The notes under the pieces are model-generated. The model had not been told where the DNA came from and made no database searches. It saw nothing but the letters and a program-made list of their open reading frames with translations. The position numbers and the translations under genes are program-made. Positions 15,391 through 24,284 of a stretch of DNA of 64,000 nucleotides are shown here, one piece after another. Source of the stretch: Lacrimispora amygdalina (GTDB taxonomy: Bacteria > Bacillota > Clostridia > Lachnospirales > Lachnospiraceae); the NCBI RefSeq assembly GCF_003432035.1, contig NZ_QOHO01000071.1:62001-126000 (forward strand), given 5' to 3'. Each line of letters starts with the position of its first letter. The first letter of the stretch is position 1.

Positions 15391-15738
15391 TTAATGTGTT
15401 ATTTTTGAATTTGCACAAACATCAACGTTTTTATACTTTTCGCATTGTTCATGATCTGTCTCATAGGTAGGTAATTCAACAATCTTTTGCTGCAGATACT
15501 CCCATAAGTCTTTATGTTCCTTTTTAAAACTATCGCTTATGCCAAAATATGCCCATTGCGCCTTCTTATAACAATATAAAATTCCACAGTTTTTAAGTAC
15601 AGTCAGATGCCTGGAAGCGTTTGACTGTGTCATATTCAGACAAACTTCTATCTCACAGACACACATTTCTCTTTCCATCAGCAAAGTCAGGATTCGCAGC
15701 CTGCTCTCTTCAGACAGTGCTTTAAAAATATCAACCAC
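15391..15738 (-). CDS. arsR: ArsR family As(III)-responsive repressor (copy 1)
   Basis: 115 aa winged helix. The metal-site motif MCVCEIEVCL lies in the helix before the recognition helix (TQSNASRHLTVLKNCGILYC). Further Cys in the tail (HEQCEKY, DVCANSK) may add ligands. It is 11 bases upstream of acr3. Upstream lies an AT palindrome (15767-15786) that could be its operator. Confidence 0.93.
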   Translation of the reverse strand: MVDIFKALSEESRLRILTLLMEREMCVCEIEVCLNMTQSNASRHLTVLKNCGILYCYKKAQWAYFGISDSFKKEHKDLWEYLQQKIVELPTYETDHEQCEKYKNVDVCANSKITH

Positions 15739-15766
15739 AATTTCACCCCTTCCTCTTTAAATACTT

Positions 15767-15786
15767 ATATGAGCATATATGCATAT
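15767..15786 (-). promoter_or_regulatory. Putative ArsR operator
   Basis: An ATATG-N10-CATAT inverted repeat with an inner palindrome GCATATATGC (15773-15782), about 30 bases upstream of arsR copy 1. The style fits ArsR/SmtB operators. Confidence 0.45.
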
Positions 15787-15838
15787 TTTATGCGCCGGAT
15801 AATTATATGTTCCAAAAAATACGCGTTATCAGCCATGC

Positions 15839-16162
15839 TTAATTGCATTGTTTATCTGTTTTAAGGGATTTGCAGATACAATTTTCCTGTTCTGTAGTCA
15901 TGTTACTCCAGTAATTTTTTATAAGTTCAATTAACTGTGTATTATTACTGTAATACATCCAGGATCCTTCTTTGCGGCTAATCACCAGCCCGCATTCTGT
16001 CAATATCTTCATATGGTAAGATAATGTGGGCTGTGTAATGTCAAAACATTCCAGTATATCACATGCGCAAAGTTCACCGCAGGATAACATCTCTATGATT
16101 TTTAGTCTTGTAGCGTCGCCTAATGCTTTAAACACCGGAGCATAGTCTGTATGCAGATCCAT
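15839..16162 (-). CDS. ArsR family repressor (copy 2)
   Basis: 107 aa ArsR/SmtB winged helix. It has GELCACDILECF (the CxC metal motif), recognition helix TQPTLSYHMKILTECGL and wing EGSWMYYS. C-terminal Cys residues (ENCICKS, KQCN) are additional thiols. The start ATG at 16160-16162 is preferred because GGAGAG lies 7 bases upstream. It is the same subfamily as the gene at 17403-17714. Two palindromes lie upstream. Confidence 0.9.
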   Translation of the reverse strand: MDLHTDYAPVFKALGDATRLKIIEMLSCGELCACDILECFDITQPTLSYHMKILTECGLVISRKEGSWMYYSNNTQLIELIKNYWSNMTTEQENCICKSLKTDKQCN

Positions 16163-16198
16163 TTTGTTTCTCTCCATTCCATATACTTCTGTTAATGC

Positions 16199-16255
16199 AT
16201 AGATATTTATCTATATCTTTATTATAAAAGCATATTGATATTTGTCAATATGCTT
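16199..16255 (-). promoter_or_regulatory. Two palindromic operators upstream of arsR copy 2
   Basis: ATAGATA-TT-TATCTAT (16199-16214, perfect) and AAGCATATTGA-N6-TCAATATGCTT (16228-16255, perfect 11-base arms). Both lie between the arsR copy 2 ATG and the arsN1-like gene upstream, consistent with dedicated autoregulation inside the cluster. Confidence 0.75.
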
Positions 16256-16288
16256 TGTGTAAACTTTAGGGTTATCTTTTGTAAAATA

Positions 16289-16783
16289 CTAGCCAGTTAC
16301 TTTACTTCTCCGCTCAACCAATACTACATCATGCCACTTACCGTTATCCATTTTACCTAACCTTTCTCTATACCCAATCTCCCTGAATCCACATTTTTTA
16401 TGCAGGTTTAAGCTGGCGGAATTCTCTCTGATAATTCCAGACTGTAAAGTCCAGTATCCATTTTCTTCGGACCGCCTGATTAACTCTTCCAAAAGTGCTG
16501 TACCAACTTTCTGGCCCTGATTTTGCTTACTGATATAGATGCTTACTTCTGCTACTCCTGAATAAACGCACCGCCCGTAAACCGGAGATAAAGCTGCCCA
16601 GCCCAATATCTTATCACCGCTTCTGACTACCAGCCGGCAGTTCTTACAGTGACCTTTATCCCAATCTTCCCAGTCTGGTGCCTCGCTTTGAAACGTAGCA
16701 ATTTTAGTTTCAATACCCTCCATATAAATATCTGCAGCCTGCGGCCAGTCCGATGCTGTCATTTCATCAATTCTGTATTCCAT
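16289..16783 (-). CDS. arsN1: GNAT acetyltransferase, phosphinothricin/arsinothricin acetyltransferase (ArsN1) type
   Basis: 164 aa. GNAT core: GWAALSPVYGRCVYSGVAEV, acetyl-CoA loop QGQKVGTALLEELI, then GYWTLQSGIIRENSASLNLH, CGFREIGYRERLG and KWHDVVLVERR. These match the PAT/ArsN1 branch, which N-acetylates amino-group toxins such as phosphinothricin or the arsenical antibiotic arsinothricin. Placement inside an arsenic cluster supports ArsN1. AGGAGG lies 8 bases upstream. It is probably co-transcribed with the MarR gene 39 bases upstream. Confidence 0.8.
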   Translation of the reverse strand: MEYRIDEMTASDWPQAADIYMEGIETKIATFQSEAPDWEDWDKGHCKNCRLVVRSGDKILGWAALSPVYGRCVYSGVAEVSIYISKQNQGQKVGTALLEELIRRSEENGYWTLQSGIIRENSASLNLHKKCGFREIGYRERLGKMDNGKWHDVVLVERRSKVTG

Positions 16784-16822
16784 GATTTTTTCCTCCTAAC
16801 AATATGCCTCAACCTATACTGC

Positions 16823-17257
16823 TCAATTGCTCAATTCCACCGCATCTTTAAGAAGCTGTAAGCTCTCAAGTACCTGACTTCTTTTATTCTCTGGTATTGC
16901 ATTGAAGATACCTTTATAATACTTATCCATACTCTCTTCAATATTCTGAAAAACGATTCTGCCTCTTTCCGTTAATTGAATAATTATATAACGCCTGTTT
17001 TCCATATCTGATTTTCGTATAACGTAATCCGATTCCACCAGATTATTGATCGTCCGGCTCATTGTACTTTTATCCAGTCCCAATAAGCGGGACAGATCAA
17101 CTAATGAAATCTTTCCTTTACGGCCGATTTCAACAATCGCATGGCACTGTGTTAAACTAACGCCGCAACAGGAAGCATCGCTTTTTTCAAGAATTCCTAA
17201 ATCCCTGACCAGTATACGGATTAATTCACGCAAGACTTTACTGTCCTGATTTATCAT
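16823..17257 (-). CDS. MarR family regulator with Cys-Cys...Cys motif
   Basis: 144 aa. It has the MarR winged helix (ISLVDLSRLLGLDKSTMSRT, NLVESDYVIRKSDMENRRYI) with flanking dimer helices. Before the HTH sits SCCGVSLTQCH, a vicinal cysteine pair plus a third Cys, which could bind As(III) or another thiophilic agent. It heads the marR-arsN1 segment and is divergent from arsR copy 3. An IR TGTTG-N7-CAACA (17291-17307) lies just upstream. Confidence 0.88.
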   Translation of the reverse strand: MINQDSKVLRELIRILVRDLGILEKSDASCCGVSLTQCHAIVEIGRKGKISLVDLSRLLGLDKSTMSRTINNLVESDYVIRKSDMENRRYIIIQLTERGRIVFQNIEESMDKYYKGIFNAIPENKRSQVLESLQLLKDAVELSN

Positions 17258-17290
17258 ATCATCACCTCAAAAAATATATTATCATGCAAC

Positions 17291-17307
17291 TGTTGTATTT
17301 TGCAACA
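17291..17307. promoter_or_regulatory. Putative MarR operator
   Basis: Inverted repeat TGTTG-N7-CAACA about 35 bases before the marR ATG, adjoined by CAACTGTTG (17288-17296). Position and size suit MarR autorepression. Confidence 0.5.
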
Positions 17308-17337
17308 ATTATTTTTGTTATTTTATTCTATATTGTA

Positions 17338-17391
17338 TTGACTTTTTTTATTTAAAAGCATATACTATGTTACATCAAATTATTTTGATGT
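17338..17391 (+). promoter_or_regulatory. Promoter and perfect ArsR operator for arsR copy 3
   Basis: -35 TTGACT (17338-17343), 17-base spacer, -10 TATACT (17361-17366). The perfect palindrome ACATCAAA-TTAT-TTTGATGT (17372-17391) covers the start of transcription. The core ATCAAATTATTTTGAT is a classic ArsR-type operator. Confidence 0.9.
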
Positions 17392-17402
17392 GAGGTAAAA
17401 AT

Positions 17403-17714
17403 ATGGAACTCAGTTCTGAAAAAAACGCGAAAGTATTCAAAGCTTTTTGTGATGAAAAACGGCTTATGATTTTAGAACTGCTGCGAAGCGGTGAAAAATG
17501 CGCCTGTGTTTTGATTGATCAGATGGATATTGGTCAGTCCGCCCTGTCCTATCACATGAAGATTTTATGTGATTCCGGAATTGTGGAAAGCAGACAGGAA
17601 GGGAAATGGACACATTATAAAATCAGTGAACAGGGAAGCAGAGATGCCATGCTCCTTTTAAAAGCAATAACCACTACCAATCCGGCTGCAGAGGTTAGCG
17701 GCCGTAGTAATTGA
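17403..17714 (+). CDS. ArsR family repressor (copy 3)
   Basis: 103 aa. Winged helix with metal motif GEKCACVLIDQM (CxC), recognition helix GQSALSYHMKILCDSGIV and wing QEGKWTHYK. It is the first gene of the arsR-permease-thioredoxin-like operon on the plus strand. The operator in its promoter has a second, almost identical copy before the permease gene. The inducer is probably arsenite or a methylated arsenical. Confidence 0.92.
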   Translation: MELSSEKNAKVFKAFCDEKRLMILELLRSGEKCACVLIDQMDIGQSALSYHMKILCDSGIVESRQEGKWTHYKISEQGSRDAMLLLKAITTTNPAAEVSGRSN

Positions 17715-17718
17715 TAAC

Positions 17719-17773
17719 AGCCATCAGATGAGAGATGGCTCTTATTTAACGCGAAGCATCAATTTTTTTTGAT
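17719..17773 (+). promoter_or_regulatory. Hairpin plus second ArsR operator between arsR3 and the permease gene
   Basis: A hairpin AGCCATC-N8-GATGGCT (17719-17740) may attenuate or stabilise the transcript. It is followed by ATCAATTTTTTTTGAT (17758-17773), which matches the core of the upstream operator at 14 of 16 positions. The permease gene thus seems to be under direct extra repression. Confidence 0.65.
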
Positions 17774-17809
17774 ATGAATATCTGATTAAGAAAGAGAGGT
17801 ACTTTTCTA

Positions 17810-18823
17810 ATGAACCCCCTTCAAACAATGTGGCTGTTTTTTCAAAACCAGGTACTTGGTATGAAATGGCTCAATGATTTCATTGGCAGACTGCTTTTGG
17901 CCCTTGGCATTGACATTTCCGGGCAGATTGGCGGCAGTATACAGTTTTTTATCTATGATGTTTTGAAAATCACCGTGCTGCTCTGTGTGCTGATTTTCAT
18001 CATTTCATACATACAAAGCTACTTTCCCCCTGAACGCAGCAAGAAAATTATGAGCCGTTTTCATGGTGTATGGGCAAACATTATGGCAGCACTGCTTGGC
18101 ACTGTGACACCGTTCTGCTCCTGTTCTTCCATTCCGCTGTTTATTGGCTTCACCAGTGCAGGCCTGCCCCTGGGCGTGACTTTTTCTTTCCTTATTTCCT
18201 CTCCCATGGTGGACCTTGGTTCCCTTGTGCTGCTGATGAGCATCTTTGGAACAAAGGTGGCGCTTGTCTACGTGATCATCGGACTGATCCTTGCAGTATT
18301 GGGAGGAACTCTGATTGAAAAACTGCACATGGACAGCTATGTGGAGGATTTTATCCGGTCAGCCGGCAGAGTGGATATTGATTCGCCCAGCCTGACCAGA
18401 AAAGACCGTATGATTTACGCACGGGATCAGGTGGCAGCTACCTTCAGGAAGGTATTGCCCTATATTTTAATCGGTGTAGGTATTGGAGCAATCATTCACA
18501 ACTGGATTCCTGAAAACTGGATTGAGATGGTGCTGGGCAGCCGCAACCCGTTTGGTGTAATACTGGCCGCTTTGCTGGGCGTTCCCATGTATGCGGATAT
18601 TTTCGGAACAATACCGGTTGCAGAGGCACTTCTTTATAAGGGGGCACAGCTGGGTACCGTCCTCTCCTTTATGATGGCGGTCACGACTTTAAGTCTTCCC
18701 TCCATTATCATGCTGCGTAAAGCCGTCAAGCCCAGACTGCTTGGTATTTTCGTGGCAATCTGCACCATAGGCATCATTATCATTGGTTACCTGTTTAATG
18801 TTTTTCAAAGTTTTCTTATGTAA
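17810..18823 (+). CDS. UPF0718/ArsP-type permease
   Basis: 337 aa with about 8 transmembrane helices in two repeats. The family hallmark is GTVTPFCSCSSIPLFIGFTS followed by FLISSPMVDLGSLVLL, with the second-half counterpart GVPMYADIFGTIPVAEALL. Characterised ArsP members export trivalent organoarsenicals; other members are uncharacterised metal/metalloid permeases. Co-operonic with an ArsR repressor and a thioredoxin-like protein, so arsenical export is the best inference. Ribosome binding site AGAGAGG. Confidence 0.85.
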   Translation: MNPLQTMWLFFQNQVLGMKWLNDFIGRLLLALGIDISGQIGGSIQFFIYDVLKITVLLCVLIFIISYIQSYFPPERSKKIMSRFHGVWANIMAALLGTVTPFCSCSSIPLFIGFTSAGLPLGVTFSFLISSPMVDLGSLVLLMSIFGTKVALVYVIIGLILAVLGGTLIEKLHMDSYVEDFIRSAGRVDIDSPSLTRKDRMIYARDQVAATFRKVLPYILIGVGIGAIIHNWIPENWIEMVLGSRNPFGVILAALLGVPMYADIFGTIPVAEALLYKGAQLGTVLSFMMAVTTLSLPSIIMLRKAVKPRLLGIFVAICTIGIIIIGYLFNVFQSFLM

Positions 18824-18849
18824 ATAAAAATTTGTAGGAGGATAAAATT

Positions 18850-19227
18850 ATGGCATTGTTTGGGTTTGGTAAGAAAAAAGAGGAGGAAAAGGAAATAAAC
18901 TCCGGAGTCTGCTGTGAGGGCAGCTGCAGCTGCAGCGACACAATGGCTGACAATGATGAAACGAAGATAAACGGCGCTTCAGTCAAGGTGCTTGGCTCAG
19001 GCTGCGCAAAATGCAACCAGCTGGAAGCAGCAACCCGGGAAGCACTGAAAGAACTGGGTATGGAGAGTACCATTGATCATGTGACAGATTTCACACAGAT
19101 TGCTGCATACGGGGTTATGTCCACACCGGCCCTTGTGGTAGACGGTAAGGTGGTTTCCTTTGGTAAAGTACTAAAAAAGGAAGAAGTTGTTAATATCCTG
19201 AAAAATATAAGAGAGACTTCATTATAA
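18850..19227 (+). CDS. Thioredoxin-like small redox protein with Cys-rich N-terminus
   Basis: 125 aa. Residues about 45-122 form a MTH895/TM0996-like thioredoxin fold with LGSGCAKCNQLEAATREAL (CxxC), YGVMSTPALVVDG (cis-Pro) and FGKVLKKEEVVNIL. The N-terminal extension is lysine/glutamate rich and carries CCEGSCSCS (residues about 20-28), a likely thiol/metalloid site. It is the last gene of the arsR3-permease operon, 26 bases after the permease, with AGGAGG. It probably reduces or delivers the substrate to the permease (inference). Confidence 0.85.
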   Translation: MALFGFGKKKEEEKEINSGVCCEGSCSCSDTMADNDETKINGASVKVLGSGCAKCNQLEAATREALKELGMESTIDHVTDFTQIAAYGVMSTPALVVDGKVVSFGKVLKKEEVVNILKNIRETSL

Positions 19228-19229
19228 AA

Positions 19230-19279
19230 GAAAAAATCGCGGGCAGCTTCGATACTGGAAAGCTGCCCGCGATTTTTTC
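19230..19279. terminator. Strong bidirectional terminator
   Basis: Perfect 20-base arms (19230-19249 and 19260-19279) with a GCGGGCAGC core, A6 before and T6 after. It separates the plus-strand permease operon from the minus-strand PTS locus. Confidence 0.92.
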
Positions 19280-19323
19280 TTTATTATGCATGATCTATAT
19301 CGTTATCACTCCCCTGAAAGTGA

Positions 19324-19854
19324 TTACTGAAAATCAAATAACCGGTCCAGAGGTTCAACCGGACCTGTATGAGGCTGACTCATCGTGCCTAATATAGCTG
19401 CATTGGGTACCAGTACCATAGTGGTAGTCTGATAGCCCTTTTCTTTAATCTTAACACAATCGAATTCTACCAGCAGCTCCCCTGCCTTCACATGATCTCC
19501 CTGCTTTACTAACGCGTGAAAGCCATCACCTTCCAGCTGTACGGTATCTATACCGATATGAAGTAAAACTTCCATTCCATCCCCGGTTGTCATTCCAATT
19601 GCATGTCCGGTAGGAAATACGGATGCAATTTCTCCATCCACCGGAGCATATAACTTTCCTTCTTCCGGATTAATTCCCACACCCGGTCCCATAACTTCTT
19701 CAGCAAATACCGGATCACTTACCTTAGAAAGCGGTACTACGGTTCCCTTTAAAGGGCTGTAAATTGTTTTCGGCTCACAGGTAATACTCTTTACAGCAGG
19801 TGTCTCTAATTCCTTTTTCTCTTTATTACCAAATATATTATCTAAAAATCCCAT
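19324..19854 (-). CDS. PTS glucose-type EIIA component
   Basis: 176 aa, soluble. The EIIA-Glc fold has IYSPLKGTVVPLSKVSDPVF, GPGVGINPEEGKLYAPVDGE, the supporting His84 (FPTGHAIGM), and phosphoryl-acceptor His99 in MEVLLHIGIDTV. It accepts phosphate from HPr and passes it to the EIIB Cys of the EIIBC protein, which lacks its own A domain. It is the last gene of the locus, 21 bases after uidA. Confidence 0.93.
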   Translation of the reverse strand: MGFLDNIFGNKEKKELETPAVKSITCEPKTIYSPLKGTVVPLSKVSDPVFAEEVMGPGVGINPEEGKLYAPVDGEIASVFPTGHAIGMTTGDGMEVLLHIGIDTVQLEGDGFHALVKQGDHVKAGELLVEFDCVKIKEKGYQTTTMVLVPNAAILGTMSQPHTGPVEPLDRLFDFQ

Positions 19855-19875
19855 TCTATTCAGTCCTTTATATGT

Positions 19876-21678
19876 TTAGTCCAATGATTCCCACCGTTTT
19901 TTTAATACAAAAGCAGCACTTTTTGGCTGCCTGGCACGATTGAAAATTCCCTTTTTGTTTCCATTTACACGCATGATTCCCTCTGTAGTCTGGAAATCAG
20001 CAAAATTCCAAACCAGTTCACCCTGTATAAAATCAAACTGGTCAAATATTTCAAAATTCATATCCAGATATTCGTTCTGATACTCCTGGCTCCACATAAT
20101 ACTTGGCAGTTTATGCTCTGCTGCCAGGGTATCCGTACCAAACTCAGTAAATACAAACGGAATATTCAAATTTTTATCTTTCCACTTATTCATCTCAATC
20201 AGGAAGGCTTCCCTTGCATCAACAAGCTCCGGACCTCCTTTAATATACCACCCGTAATACCGGTTTAAACAGATAAAATCACAAAGCTGGTAGCACTGGC
20301 AGATTTCCGGCTGACTATTCTTTTCAAATGCTCCTGTCATCGGACGTTTCTGGGGATCCAAAGCCCTTGCAGCATCAAAAACCGTTGTAAAATAATCTTT
20401 CGACTGTTCACTGGTAGTTTCCGGTTCATTAAACAGACTCCATGCAATTACACTGGGATGGTTTTTATCTCTTACAATCATCTCTTCCACTGCCTGAAGA
20501 TGGGCCTTTAACAAATTAGGTACGGTAGGTGTTTCAAAGAATCTTGTAAACTTACCTGTACCTGCATCTGCAAAGTTTCTGGTGGATCTCATCATTCCCA
20601 CTGCAGGAACCTCATCAATGATCAAAAAGCCTTCTTCATCTGCAAACTGATACCACTCTTCTGCATAAGGATAATGGCTGGTCCGGAAGCAATTTGCACC
20701 GATCCATTTCATGCATTCAAAGTCTCTCTTTAATACCCCCCAGTTAAAGCCTCTTCCAATTACTTCAAAATCTTCATGTTTTCCGAATCCTTTCAGATAA
20801 ACAGCTTTGCCGTTAATCTGAATTTCTTTTCCTTCTATCTTTACAGTGCGGATACCGATTTTAGAGGAATACTCGTCAATCAGCGTTTCCCCATTCCAGA
20901 TGCGCATGACAGCCTGATACAGATAGGCTTTTCCTACGTTCCATAAATGGGCTTTGGGAATAATCACACTTCCCTGCTTGCCCGTGCATTTAGCCACCTG
21001 CTGTTTTTCTTCATCAAATAATTCAAAGGAAACCTCATGATTACCATTTGTCCTGATCTCATAATGAACAACCGCATCTTCTCCGTTTAATTCATATTCC
21101 ACACTGTAATCTTCGATGGATTCAATGGGTTTTGAGACAAGCCATACGCTTCTCTGGATTCCGGAATAGTTGAAAAAATCAAAATAAGGCCTGGCCAGTT
21201 TTCTTCCGTCACTGAGCACTGCAGTGGCTCCGCAGGGAAGACTCTCTTCATTTAATTCGTTGTTGGCCTTTACGATAAATGTATTTACCTCACCAAATTT
21301 TACATGATCCGTCACTCTGGCAATCACCGGCAAAAATCCGCCCTCATGGGTAGTTGTCAGACTACCATTGCAATAAACGCCTGCACGGTGGGTAATGCTT
21401 CCAAAACGGATCTCCACCTCCTGTTTCTCCCATTCCCGTGGTACAAATACTTCCGTCTCATACCAGAAATCACCGCAGTAATCCCGTTCCTCTTTTGTAG
21501 TAAAAAAATCCGAAAAACTGGCGGGAACCGGCATGGAGATTGGGTCTGGCAGCTTATGCTGCCAGCCCTCCTGAAGTCCTTTTTCTTCCGGATCAAACCG
21601 GAATTTCCACATACCATCCAACAGCTGCGCCATTCTGGCCTGATTGCTGCATGGGTATAATTCTGAAAAATTCAGCAT
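19876..21678 (-). CDS. uidA: Beta-glucuronidase, GH2
   Basis: 600 aa, the usual length for GUS. Sugar-binding domain about 15-180, Ig-like about 185-280, TIM barrel about 285-600. Acid/base Glu418 is in SLFNEPETT and nucleophile Glu512 in FVFTEFGTDT. The glucuronate-specific Asn-x-Lys motif is NKK (574-576, VNGNKKGIF). There is no signal peptide, so it acts inside the cell. It removes glucuronic acid from beta-glucuronides. Co-operonic with a PTS rather than with a GusB-type symporter, which is unusual. AGGAGA ribosome binding site. Confidence 0.93.
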   Translation of the reverse strand: MLNFSELYPCSNQARMAQLLDGMWKFRFDPEEKGLQEGWQHKLPDPISMPVPASFSDFFTTKEERDYCGDFWYETEVFVPREWEKQEVEIRFGSITHRAGVYCNGSLTTTHEGGFLPVIARVTDHVKFGEVNTFIVKANNELNEESLPCGATAVLSDGRKLARPYFDFFNYSGIQRSVWLVSKPIESIEDYSVEYELNGEDAVVHYEIRTNGNHEVSFELFDEEKQQVAKCTGKQGSVIIPKAHLWNVGKAYLYQAVMRIWNGETLIDEYSSKIGIRTVKIEGKEIQINGKAVYLKGFGKHEDFEVIGRGFNWGVLKRDFECMKWIGANCFRTSHYPYAEEWYQFADEEGFLIIDEVPAVGMMRSTRNFADAGTGKFTRFFETPTVPNLLKAHLQAVEEMIVRDKNHPSVIAWSLFNEPETTSEQSKDYFTTVFDAARALDPQKRPMTGAFEKNSQPEICQCYQLCDFICLNRYYGWYIKGGPELVDAREAFLIEMNKWKDKNLNIPFVFTEFGTDTLAAEHKLPSIMWSQEYQNEYLDMNFEIFDQFDFIQGELVWNFADFQTTEGIMRVNGNKKGIFNRARQPKSAAFVLKKRWESLD

Positions 21679-21728
21679 CGTTCACTCTCCTGTTATCTTT
21701 TTATGCTGCCATAATTCACCATTCTTTA

Positions 21729-23114
<1,386 letters not shown>

Positions 23115-23130
23115 CTAATAATTTTTTATC

Positions 23131-23197
23131 AAAAAAGCCTGGTTATCCCCCATAATCAAGAGAATAACCAGGCTTTGCTGAACTGAATCATAACACT
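23131..23197 (-). promoter_or_regulatory. LicT-type RAT antiterminator overlapping an intrinsic terminator, before EIIBC
   Basis: On the minus strand, the RAT-like segment AGTGTTATGATTCAGTTCAG (within 23171-23197) runs into the left arm of a terminator, AAAGCCTGGTTAT (23164-23176). The right arm and T-run are at 23131-23146. It aligns with the other two RAT elements (AGTGTTA..ATT...TT..GCAA). LicT binding would block the hairpin and let the EIIBC-uidA-EIIA genes be read. Confidence 0.75.
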
Positions 23198-23205
23198 GCC
23201 AAAAT

Positions 23206-24045
23206 CTAACTGTTTTTCAATTGTGACAGATGAACTGCCAGATAAACTAATTCATCGTGTCCTGCTTTGTAATGATATTTATCTTCAATGTATTGACATA
23301 CTTTCTGGCTGCAACGATATTCATCGGGGTAGTTCCTAAGCAGTTCTTCTAACATACGCGCCCCGCCATGCTCTTTATAATAATACTTTTTCATGACACG
23401 CTGGGCAAAGAACTTCAAATGGGTCATATACCGGTAATAGGGAAGGGAATCTTCCTTCACCTGAAAATTCAGTTCTGACATAATCAGATCATTGAGTTCG
23501 CTCACCATGACAATCATCTTTTTTGCATTTCCGCTTATCTGATTATGCCGGGCTGTTACAAAATGCATGGCTACAAATCCAGCTTCATCATTGGATAACC
23601 GGTACCCGAATCTTGACTCGATCAAATCAAGCATCTTTTGTCCAACCTTATATTCGTCCGGATAAAACCGTATGATATCATGAAGTATAGAATTCGGTAC
23701 AACTAGCCCCTGCTGAAAATTTTCTACGGCATGATAAATATGATCGACCAGGGAAATATGAATGGTTTCATTGAGAGTCATATCAAAGACCTGGACTGCA
23801 AAATCAATGACATCCTCTGCAACCATGATATATTCCTGGGGCACTGTGTCAAGTATTTCCCGGAACTGACTTTTATGGTTTTTATCCTTCAGAATAAACT
23901 GCTTTTCAACCCGCTCCTGATCGATGGCATCACCGATACGGCTTTTAAATCCAAGTCCGCTTCCAAGCAGCAGGACATCCTGTCCATTTTCATCGTTTGA
24001 TATCACAGCATTTGTATTTAATATCTGCTTAATAACCATTTTCAT
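23206..24045 (-). CDS. licT: BglG/LicT family transcriptional antiterminator
   Basis: 279 aa. The RNA-binding CAT domain is 1-57 (IKQILNTNAVISNDENGQDV, GLGFKSRIGDAID). PRD1 is about 65-170 (HISLVDHIYHAVENFQQG, EAGFVAMHFVTARHN) and PRD2 about 175-279 (YYRYMTHLKFFAQRV, HDELVYLAVHLSQL). The PRD histidines used for PTS-dependent phosphorylation are in place. It binds RAT RNA elements and prevents termination when substrate is present. Three RAT-like sites in this locus are its targets, including one in its own leader (24103-24197). Confidence 0.94.
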   Translation of the reverse strand: MKMVIKQILNTNAVISNDENGQDVLLLGSGLGFKSRIGDAIDQERVEKQFILKDKNHKSQFREILDTVPQEYIMVAEDVIDFAVQVFDMTLNETIHISLVDHIYHAVENFQQGLVVPNSILHDIIRFYPDEYKVGQKMLDLIESRFGYRLSNDEAGFVAMHFVTARHNQISGNAKKMIVMVSELNDLIMSELNFQVKEDSLPYYRYMTHLKFFAQRVMKKYYYKEHGGARMLEELLRNYPDEYRCSQKVCQYIEDKYHYKAGHDELVYLAVHLSQLKNS

Positions 24046-24284
24046 AAAAGTTTCCTCGATCTCAATGTGTAAAAAACATAACGCTACAGATGGATTAAAA
24101 GCAAAAAAAACAAGCGTGCACCAAATAAAACAGATGCAGACTTGCCTAATTTAATAGTAACACTCCTGTAAACTACGTAAAGCTTATCACAGGAGTGCAG
24201 CAAAGGCAATCGGTATTTTGACCAATATTGATTCATATATTTTGTACACTTTTACTGTTTTTAACCGTTTGTTTCTAATATTTT
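24046..24284 (-). other. licT leader and promoter region
   Basis: It holds the RAT/terminator element and palindrome described at 24103-24197 and an upstream AT-rich region. There is no further gene. A perfect promoter is not visible; TTGCCT-17-TAAGCT (minus strand, near 24183-24211) is the best candidate. Confidence 0.5.
24103..24197 (-). promoter_or_regulatory. LicT RAT element, terminator and palindrome before licT
   Basis: Read on the minus strand: inverted repeat CACTCCTGT...ACAGGAGTG (24189-24197 and 24161-24169); then RAT-like AGGAGTGTTACTATTAAATT continuing to AGGCAAG (24141-24167); then an imperfect terminator hairpin (24111-24144) and T8. The 39 bases 24131-24169 are identical to 26641-26679. 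The left palindrome arm would lie at the -10 region, the right arm in the RAT. Confidence 0.85.
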
